A DNA stretch of 5,822 nucleotides. Source: Nitrososphaerota archaeon (GTDB lineage Archaea; Thermoproteota; Nitrososphaeria; Nitrososphaerales; CADDZS01). Positions 1 to 4,059 of this stretch are shown here, in pieces (position 1 is the first letter of the stretch; every line of letters starts with the position of its first letter). The stretch lies in contig JAPCJU010000086.1 in NCBI GenBank assembly GCA_027886795.1, positions 1 to 5,822 of the forward strand, in the 5' to 3' direction. The notes under the pieces are model-generated. The model was not told where the DNA came from. It saw nothing but the letters and a program-made list of their open reading frames with translations, and ran no database searches. Made by a program: the position numbers and the translations under genes.

Positions 1-533
1 GGTTTTCCCGTGACTACTTCGGGAACTTGATATCCCTCCAACTGGCTGTAAGTATCGAGGATCCAAGCCATCGTCTGAGAATCGGTGTAAACATCCGGGG
101 CGGGAACATCCTTGTGTGGGCCGATGAACTCTGAGATCGCCGCAGCGTACCTGCGGGTCAACCTCTCCTTTTCAGTTGCAGACATGTTCTTCGGGTCACA
201 GATTACGCCTCCCTTTGCGCCCCCGTAAGGAATATCGACTACTGCGCATTTCCAGGTCATCCACGTGGCGAGTGCCTTAACTTCGTCAAGCGTGACATTT
301 GGGTGATACCTGATTCCTCCCTTGAAGGGCCCCCTCGCGTCCATGTATTGCACGCGATAACCCTGAAAATTCTTGACCCTGCCATTATCCATCTTTACGG
401 GCAAAGAAACGGATAGTATTCTCTTCGGTTGCGAAAGGACTTCAACAATGTCGGGATCCAGATTGATCAGTTTCGCAGTCTCACTAAGTTGCTTCATGGC
501 ATTCTGGTATGGATTTAGCTCGATGCTTGACAA
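1..533 (-). CDS. gdhA: Glutamate dehydrogenase (Glu/Leu/Phe/Val family), N-terminal part, cut by left window edge
   Basis: This cytoplasmic enzyme interconverts glutamate and 2-oxoglutarate plus ammonium, using NAD(P)(H). I translated it by hand from the reverse strand: 177 complete codons are present, and the C-terminal nucleotide-binding domain lies outside the window. Visible family motifs are GPFKGGIRYHP (about residues 68-78, substrate-binding Lys71), WMTWKCAVVDIPYGGAKGG (91-109, with Lys95 and the catalytic Lys107), and a DVPAPDVYTD stretch (142-151, with the conserved Asp147). The start is a TTG. It is chosen because the segment ELNPYQNAMKQL that follows matches the usual N-terminus of archaeal members, and because a GGGAG ribosome site lies 7 bases upstream. 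An internal ATG (Met13) would remove that conserved segment. The gene follows gap on the same strand after 87 bases that contain a plausible promoter of its own. The family is certain; strict glutamate specificity and NAD versus NADP preference cannot be read from this half. Confidence 0.93.
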   Translation of the reverse strand, partial: MSSIELNPYQNAMKQLSETAKLINLDPDIVEVLSQPKRILSVSLPVKMDNGRVKNFQGYRVQYMDARGPFKGGIRYHPNVTLDEVKALATWMTWKCAVVDIPYGGAKGGVICDPKNMSATEKERLTRRYAAAISEFIGPHKDVPAPDVYTDSQTMAWILDTYSQLEGYQVPEVVTGK

Positions 534-540
534 TAATTAT

Positions 541-545
541 CTCCC
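541..545 (-). promoter_or_regulatory. Ribosome binding site of the glutamate dehydrogenase gene
   Basis: The reverse strand reads AAGGGAGATAATTATTG. The GGGAG core lies 7 bases before the TTG start and matches part of the archaeal GGAGGTGAT consensus. It supports the non-ATG start of the downstream gene. Confidence 0.6.
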
Positions 546-577
546 TTGCTAGAATTTATTACGAAAAGATGAATCAT

Positions 578-617
578 ACGGCAAGCTTCCGTTATTTAAC
601 GAAGACTGTATTGTCTT
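578..617. repeat. Cluster of overlapping inverted repeats between gap and the glutamate dehydrogenase gene
   Basis: Three short dyads overlap here. At 602-617, AAGAC and GTCTT face each other across TGTATT. At 586-604, CTTCCGTTA and TAACGAAG pair across TT with one bulged C; the perfect core CGTTA-TT-TAACG is at 590-601. At 578-592, ACGG and CCGT face each other across seven bases. Neighbouring dyads share bases, so in RNA only some could form together. Read as RNA from gap they could form 3' hairpins; read as DNA the central one overlaps the candidate TATA box. The arms are short (4-9 pairs), so function is inferred only. Confidence 0.45.
591..600 (-). promoter_or_regulatory. Candidate TATA box for the glutamate dehydrogenase gene
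   Basis: The reverse strand reads GTTAAATAAC, close to the archaeal TTTAAATA-type box. Transcription would then start about 25 bases further on, near 568-572, giving a leader of roughly 35-40 bases that contains the GGGAG ribosome site. The box is the centre of an inverted repeat, so a regulator bound there could block TBP. A second AT-rich stretch (AATAAATT near 554-562) is too close to the start codon to leave room for the ribosome site. Confidence 0.4.
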
Positions 618-620
618 AAG

Positions 621-1640
621 TTAGGCTGCAATACCAAGAGCTTTGTTTGTCATACGAATAGAAGTCGATCTATCTGTAACATCGAACATTGCCCTTATTG
701 CATCTACATTTTCAGGAGTTACAATGGCTTCCTGGTGTACTGCCATGAAAAGATAGATTTCCTTCCCGATAACTTTGATAGAATCCTTCCAGACCACCGC
801 CTCAAAGAGGTCATTCCGGGGACGGCCCATCTCCCTCGCCAGATCCATGACATTGCCGGTGGACTTGATTCCGTCCTTCTTGCTCGAAACAAGCATGAGG
901 CGCGGAGTTTTCAGAAACTTTTCCAAAAGCTTGTCTTCGGTTGGTGAATCTGCTTTTACTGAAACAATCAGTGAATGAAGATGCATGTGTGTGGTAGGAA
1001 TCTTCATCGCCATGGAGATGACTGGAAAATTCGGCAAAACAGTGTTTACGTCGGGGCCGTGGTGGGACGGTATACTTACAGGATCCAGAACTACTGCATC
1101 AATTGGCCCCTTATTACTCTCGTCTGGATCTGCGGCTCGCCTTGCAATTACCACGTTTGCCTTTGAAATACCAAATTCCTGATCGATAGAGTTCAATACT
1201 CGGCAAAGAGCCGTAGTATTGCAGGACACGACCCTCACGTATTTTTTTCCGACAGCATGTTCAAAATTGCATTGCGCAACAAAAGAAGTGTCAGCAATCT
1301 CAGGTTCTTCACCTCCCTGAAATATCGCCTTCCTGCCAAGTTCTTGGTACATCTTTTTGTTCACGCTCCCAACATCTTCCGGCGTGGCATCAATTACGAT
1401 GTCTGATTCAGCGACGAGATCCTTTGATGTCCCCTTGCAATCAAACCCAGAATCTAGGAAGGCCTTCCTACCTTTTTCATCCGACGCAAAGACATGATAC
1501 CCCCTGTCGATTGCAGATTTTGCTTTGTAGTCGGGTTTTACCTTCGCGACACCGACAAGTTTCATGTCGGGCTGCAACGTAACAGCATCAGCGACTCTTC
1601 TTCCGATAACGTTGTAGCCGTTTACGGCGACCTTGATCAA
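621..1640 (-). CDS. gap: Archaeal type II glyceraldehyde-3-phosphate dehydrogenase (NAD(P)-dependent, phosphorylating)
   Basis: This 339-residue protein catalyses the reversible conversion of glyceraldehyde 3-phosphate, phosphate and NAD(P) to 1,3-bisphosphoglycerate in the cytoplasm. Its length and motifs are those of the archaeal class, not the bacterial/eukaryotic one. It begins MIKVAVNGY followed by a Rossmann turn. The catalytic cysteine is Cys140 within SCNTTALCR (139-147). The conserved block from RRAADP through PSHHGPDVNTVLP spans about 168-203, and THMHLH at 217-222 is also typical. The start is TTG: it is the only start that gives the canonical N-terminus, and it overlaps the pgk stop codon in the four bases TTGA. 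No good ribosome site precedes it, so translational coupling to pgk is likely. One oddity is GYNVIG (8-13) where the family usually has GYGTIG, an Asn replacing the middle glycine of the dinucleotide-binding motif. In many archaea this enzyme works mainly in gluconeogenesis. Confidence 0.97.
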   Translation of the reverse strand: MIKVAVNGYNVIGRRVADAVTLQPDMKLVGVAKVKPDYKAKSAIDRGYHVFASDEKGRKAFLDSGFDCKGTSKDLVAESDIVIDATPEDVGSVNKKMYQELGRKAIFQGGEEPEIADTSFVAQCNFEHAVGKKYVRVVSCNTTALCRVLNSIDQEFGISKANVVIARRAADPDESNKGPIDAVVLDPVSIPSHHGPDVNTVLPNFPVISMAMKIPTTHMHLHSLIVSVKADSPTEDKLLEKFLKTPRLMLVSSKKDGIKSTGNVMDLAREMGRPRNDLFEAVVWKDSIKVIGKEIYLFMAVHQEAIVTPENVDAIRAMFDVTDRSTSIRMTNKALGIAA

Positions 1641-2842
1641 TTTGGTTGCTTCATCTTTTTTTCGTATGCTTCCAGTGCCACGATCAGAGGTAATTTTTTT
1701 CCTCCCAGAAATAGAACTAGAGCGCCACCAGCCGTGCTTACCAGATCAATCCACTCCTTGATTCCAAATCTTTGAAGCGCCGCGCTGAGGTGTCCGCCGC
1801 TGACAATCGTCGTTCCGAAGGACGAAGCCATGGCTCTAAGCAGTGATTCAGTTCCCAATCCGAACCTGGAATCCTCGAACAAACCTGGAGGACCGCTCAT
1901 GAAAATTGTGCCGCTACTTCGTATGATGCGAGAATAATGATCTATCGTTTTCGATCCAATGTCGAATACTTTGTCACCGTTCCTCAATTCAGAGACGGGA
2001 ATCTCGACTCTTTCTTCTGACCTGAGCACAGCAACGTCGATCGGAAGTTCAAACGTGTCAGGGTAGTCTGCCATGAGGAATGTAGCCCTGTCGACCATCT
2101 TGTCCTCTCTATCGATGCCGATATCGTACTCGATTTTCCTTGAGCCCTTCAGAAATACATTGGCAATCAAACCGCAGAGGAGCACTTTATCCGCCCGCTT
2201 GTTTGCGATTAGAGTGTCAATTGCTTCAAGCCGATCCGAGACTTTGGCGCCACCGAGCACTGTGGTGAATGGAGCCTTGGAAACCGTCAGGATTCTATTG
2301 AGTGATTTTAATTCCTTGCTTACTAGTCGTCCCGCGCAAGTCGGAAGAAGATGGGAAAACCCCACTATTGAGGGGTGGGCACGATGGGCTGTCGGGAATG
2401 CATCCAGAACACACGCATCAAAATGCTTGTACAGCTTCTGGACGAGAATAGTCCTCGAAGCAGCCTCGGGCGAAAACTCCATGTTCTCCTCTGCCGTAAA
2501 TCGGAGGTTGTCGAGAAGGAGAACTTCTCCATTCTTCAAAGAGTCAATGTCCTTGATAGCTGAAGGTCCGAAAATGTCGTCTGCGAAACGAATATTTTTG
2601 CCGAGTAGTTGCGTCAAAGCTTCAGCGTGTTGTTCCATGCCGATGTAATCGTCTCTACCGACTCTTCCCTGATGAGATCCTACAACAACTCTGCATTTGT
2701 TAAGATCCCTGATGGAGACGGTAGCTTCCTGGATTCTGTTTAATTCCATCAGTTTGCCAGTCTTTGGCTCAAGAGGCGTATTCATGTCGACGCGCAAAAA
2801 GACAACCTTTCCCTCTAATGCGAGGTCTTCAATTGTCAGCAT
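1637..2842 (-). CDS. pgk: Phosphoglycerate kinase
   Basis: This 401-residue cytoplasmic enzyme transfers phosphate between 1,3-bisphosphoglycerate and ADP, or in reverse between 3-phosphoglycerate and ATP, the step next to GAPDH. Family motifs run in order: FLRVDMNTP (15-23, with Arg17, Asp19 and Asn21), the RI pair at 36-37, SHQGR (56-60), LLDNLRF (109-115), DAFPTAHRAHPS (147-158), LGGAKVSDRL (196-205), GLIAN (224-228), DIGSKT (294-299), GPPGLFE (317-323), SGGHLSAA (348-355) and STAGGALVLFLGG (369-381). Length fits archaeal PGKs (about 400-415). The start is ATG with a GAGG ribosome site (2853-2856) ten bases upstream and a strong TATA box further up. Deviations are Arg204 where many PGKs have a second lysine of the KVxDK motif, Asp111 in place of the usual Glu of LLEN, and Pro150 for Gly in DAFG. 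The rest of the active-site set is intact, so I take it as functional. It is the first gene of a pgk-gap operon. Confidence 0.97.
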   Translation of the reverse strand: MLTIEDLALEGKVVFLRVDMNTPLEPKTGKLMELNRIQEATVSIRDLNKCRVVVGSHQGRVGRDDYIGMEQHAEALTQLLGKNIRFADDIFGPSAIKDIDSLKNGEVLLLDNLRFTAEENMEFSPEAASRTILVQKLYKHFDACVLDAFPTAHRAHPSIVGFSHLLPTCAGRLVSKELKSLNRILTVSKAPFTTVLGGAKVSDRLEAIDTLIANKRADKVLLCGLIANVFLKGSRKIEYDIGIDREDKMVDRATFLMADYPDTFELPIDVAVLRSEERVEIPVSELRNGDKVFDIGSKTIDHYSRIIRSSGTIFMSGPPGLFEDSRFGLGTESLLRAMASSFGTTIVSGGHLSAALQRFGIKEWIDLVSTAGGALVLFLGGKKLPLIVALEAYEKKMKQPN

Positions 2843-2852
2843 AGTTGCGTGG

Positions 2853-2856
2853 CCTC
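2853..2856 (-). promoter_or_regulatory. Ribosome binding site of pgk
   Basis: GAGG on the reverse strand lies ten bases before the pgk ATG, a slightly long but acceptable spacing. No better match to GGAGGTG is present in the short leader. Confidence 0.4.
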
Positions 2857-2887
2857 GTTTTTCTCGGACGCGCCTTTAACAATTACG

Positions 2888-2897
2888 AAAATATATA
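2888..2897 (-). promoter_or_regulatory. TATA box of the pgk-gap operon
   Basis: The reverse strand reads GCTATATATTTTC, the best archaeal TATA-like box in the window. About 25 bases downstream would put the transcription start near 2866-2869, giving a leader of roughly 25 bases that still includes the GAGG at 2853-2856. No strong BRE-like purine run is visible just upstream. The gap between this gene and its upstream neighbour is under 100 bases, so the box supports separate initiation for pgk-gap. Confidence 0.6.
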
Positions 2898-2907
2898 GCG
2901 GAATTAG

Positions 2908-2923
2908 AACTGTTTAGGCAGTT
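2908..2923. repeat. Short hairpin between the 98-residue gene and the pgk promoter
   Basis: AACTG and CAGTT form a perfect 5-bp dyad around the six bases TTTAGG. On the minus strand it lies 16-31 bases past the stop of the 98-residue gene and about ten bases upstream of the pgk TATA box. It could form in the 3' end of that transcript or act as an operator for pgk. There is no long T run after it, so calling it a terminator would be weak. Confidence 0.35.
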
Positions 2924-2938
2924 TCTTCCAAGAGACGA

Positions 2939-3235
2939 TCAGAAATTCTCCTCAATATATTCAAGCCAATTCTTGTAGACGAGTTCCGCCTCGCTAATCT
3001 CCCGTTCGCGGGTACCGGTTGGAAGATCGACCTCAACCTTATGAAATTCTGCTTTACCACTTTCCACTTTTCCGGTCATGATGACCCTTGGCGCTGAATC
3101 ACCTTTGTCAAGTGCTTCAGGAAATACCGGAACAAAGCTCAGAACTATGTCATCACCATGCAAGTAGATTTCGTATCCACCTTGGTTGTTGGAATATTTT
3201 TGTAATTTTTCTAGAGTAACCTTAAGTTTTGACAA
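2939..3235 (-). CDS. Hypothetical protein, 98 residues, acidic
   Basis: I do not recognise this family. The reading frame is closed upstream by a TGA three codons before the TTG start. The next in-frame methionine is about residue 53, so TTG is the natural start, and GGTGA sits six bases before it (3242-3246). The protein is soluble, with no signal peptide, membrane segment or cysteine. Its pattern suggests mostly beta strands (YEIYL at 21-25, DIVLSFVPVF at 29-38, APRVIMTGKV around 48-57, then FHKVEVDLP) and a C-terminal helix rich in Glu and aromatic residues, ending NWLEYIEENF. It is transcribed divergently from the 121-residue gene at 3383 and shares a structured control region with it. 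It lies just upstream of pgk-gap on the same strand, but that operon has its own TATA box. It is probably real given the ribosome site and biased protein-like composition; the function is unknown. Confidence 0.72.
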   Translation of the reverse strand: MSKLKVTLEKLQKYSNNQGGYEIYLHGDDIVLSFVPVFPEALDKGDSAPRVIMTGKVESGKAEFHKVEVDLPTGTREREISEAELVYKNWLEYIEENF

Positions 3236-3241
3236 GCCTTT

Positions 3242-3246
3242 TCACC
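3242..3246 (-). promoter_or_regulatory. Ribosome binding site deciding the TTG start of the 98-residue gene
   Basis: GGTGA on the reverse strand matches the archaeal GGAGGTGAT consensus and lies six bases before TTG. The TGA inside it is also the in-frame stop that closes the frame upstream. Confidence 0.55.
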
Positions 3247-3257
3247 GTTAACTAGTT

Positions 3258-3277
3258 CGATATCGTCTTCGATATTG
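3258..3277. repeat. Inverted repeat in the leader of the 98-residue gene
   Basis: ATATCG (3260-3265) and CGATAT (3270-3275) are perfect arms around TCTT. Adding the flanks gives seven of eight pairs over 3258-3277. The same bases also form a direct repeat of TTCGATAT at 3256-3263 and 3268-3275, a 12-bp period. The dyad is 11 bases upstream of the GGTGA ribosome site, so it could be an RNA hairpin in the leader or a DNA operator. Confidence 0.45.
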
Positions 3278-3291
3278 TGGCTGACAGTACG

Positions 3292-3340
3292 TTGGGGAAA
3301 TCAATTGCTCAAGTAATATTAGCGTTTTATTTGGGGAAAT
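3292..3340. repeat. Exact 10-bp direct repeat flanking a central AT box in the divergent control region
   Basis: TTGGGGAAAT occurs at 3292-3301 and again at 3331-3340, identical and 39 bp apart. Both copies lie between two divergent genes. They flank TAATATTA at 3314-3321 almost symmetrically, at 12 and 9 bases. This arrangement suggests paired sites for one DNA-binding regulator acting on both promoters, which is inference. Confidence 0.5.
3314..3321. promoter_or_regulatory. Candidate shared, symmetrical TATA-like element between divergent genes
   Basis: TAATATTA is a perfect palindrome and could be read as a TATA box in either direction. Initiation about 25 bases away would fall near 3292 for the minus gene (leader about 57 bases, including the hairpin) and near 3344 for the plus gene (leader about 39 bases). 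Competing AT-rich stretches exist: GTTTTATTT at 3324-3332 for plus, and ATTAAACA at 3352-3359, which would fit a leaderless plus transcript. Confidence 0.3.
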
Positions 3341-3382
3341 TTACCCTCCCGATTAAACAAACTCTACAGCGATCATGCGACC

Positions 3383-3748
3383 ATGCAGCATTTTCTAAAC
3401 CTTGACAAGTGTAACTGCGGAGCTTACAGATACATGGCTGTCAGGGAACACAAAAAAAGCTATGAGATCTATCTAATCCATCACACGCATTTACCAAGCG
3501 GGCAGGACACCAGAAAGTATGCTAAGCTCGCTTCGATCCCAAAATTCCGTTTGAATTTGCATGATGAAAGGACTAACGAAATTTCTACCGAAAAAATTCT
3601 GAAGTTAACCTTTGAGCAATCTCTTGCGCTTCGGTCCGTTTTGAGTCAGCTGGACAATCCTAAAGAAAAAGATTCGGTATCCTCAGATCTCCCCGCGAAT
3701 GATCTTGATTTTCAGCCGGGAGAAACTGAAGAAGTCATTGCCGAATGA
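3383..3748 (+). CDS. Hypothetical protein, 121 residues, acidic C-terminus
   Basis: I do not recognise this family. The ATG at 3383 is the first usable start: the frame is open back to a TAG at 3320 but contains no ATG, GTG or TTG before this point. No good ribosome site precedes it (only GCGATCA nearby), so a leaderless or weakly initiated message is possible. The protein is soluble, with no signal or membrane segment. Residues 1-60 are basic and beta-like, with a CNC pair at 10-12 and SYEIYLIHH near 26-34. A helix follows at about 70-92 (EKILKLTFEQSLALRSVLSQL). The last 30 residues are acidic and probably disordered. Only two cysteines are present, too few for a zinc ribbon alone. It is the only plus-strand gene in the window. 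The YEIYL string is also found in the divergent 98-residue protein, which may be chance. Confidence 0.68.
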   Translation: MQHFLNLDKCNCGAYRYMAVREHKKSYEIYLIHHTHLPSGQDTRKYAKLASIPKFRLNLHDERTNEISTEKILKLTFEQSLALRSVLSQLDNPKEKDSVSSDLPANDLDFQPGETEEVIAE

Positions 3749-3752
3749 CTGC

Positions 3753-3768
3753 AGAAACGGCTTTTCTT
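3753..3768 (+). terminator. Possible weak terminator of the 121-residue gene
   Basis: Five bases after the stop codon, AGAAA and TTTCT could pair around CGGCT, and the right arm lies in the pyrimidine-rich CTTTTCTT. Archaeal termination usually needs only a T-rich stretch, so this is a reasonable but weak candidate. Confidence 0.25.
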
Positions 3769-3785
3769 GGCAAGATTAAGTCCTG

Positions 3786-3799
3786 GACACCGTGGTGTC
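3786..3799. repeat. 14-bp dyad GACACC-GT-GGTGTC
   Basis: Six-base perfect arms surround GT. The spacer is too short for a full RNA loop (five pairs with a CGTG loop would form instead), so it looks more like a protein-binding dyad. It lies in the convergent gap, away from any promoter I can identify. Confidence 0.35.
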
Positions 3800-3841
3800 G
3801 GGGCTGCACTATTGCTTGTCATTGAATGATTCTTGCCGCGT

Positions 3842-3869
3842 AAAGTAGACAACGGGCGACAAAAGTAGA
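3842..3869. repeat. Direct repeat AAAGTAGA, 20-bp spacing
   Basis: The octamer occurs at 3842-3849 and 3862-3869. The 20-bp period is close to two helical turns, which would place both copies on the same DNA face. GACAA also recurs at 3848 and 3858. No gene start is nearby, so a role is unclear. Confidence 0.3.
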
Positions 3870-4059
3870 GCTGTTGCGTATCAATTCGAAATCATTCGGG
3901 TTTTGCTCTTCGCACGAAACAACGACCTGCGACATCAGGGGTGCGCAACAATTTTTCCTCTTCAGCGTGGCACCCAAAATCTAGCCTTTATCACGCAAGT
4001 CCTGATCTGTAACAAAAGATTGAATTCTGCTGAAATTCGATTTTGCGAAATTTGGGATA

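Larger units (their letters stand above)
3749..4059. other. 311-base region between convergent genes, no convincing gene
   Basis: The region lies between the ends of the plus-strand 121-residue gene and the minus-strand zinc-domain gene. I see no frame with a ribosome site and protein-like composition: a 65-codon plus frame beginning at 3903 runs into the convergent gene and has no ribosome site. It does hold a weak hairpin plus T-rich stretch just after the 121-residue stop (AGAAA 3753-3757 with TTTCT 3763-3767), a GACACC-GT-GGTGTC dyad, a repeated AAAGTAGA, and GTTGCG (3873-3878) complementary to CGCAAC (3944-3949). A T-rich run (ATTTTTCCTCTT) is at 3951-3962. An unannotated RNA is possible but not shown. 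Confidence 0.5.

Noticed and set aside
2073..2648. Long plus-strand open frame (191 codons) opposite pgk
   Set aside because: It lies fully antisense to a clear phosphoglycerate kinase, has no ribosome site, and its composition (Ser/Arg/Leu rich) is that of a shadow frame.
2668..2690. CTGATGA, a C/D-box-like string on the plus strand
   Set aside because: It is inside pgk on the antisense strand, without a well-placed set of D, C' and D' boxes; chance match.
3786..3799. GACACC-GT-GGTGTC as an intrinsic terminator
   Set aside because: No T run follows on either strand and the two-base centre cannot form a full RNA loop; kept only as a DNA dyad.
3875..3900. TTCGAAA resembling a tRNA T-loop
   Set aside because: The flanking five bases do not pair on either strand, and no matching acceptor or anticodon arms are present.
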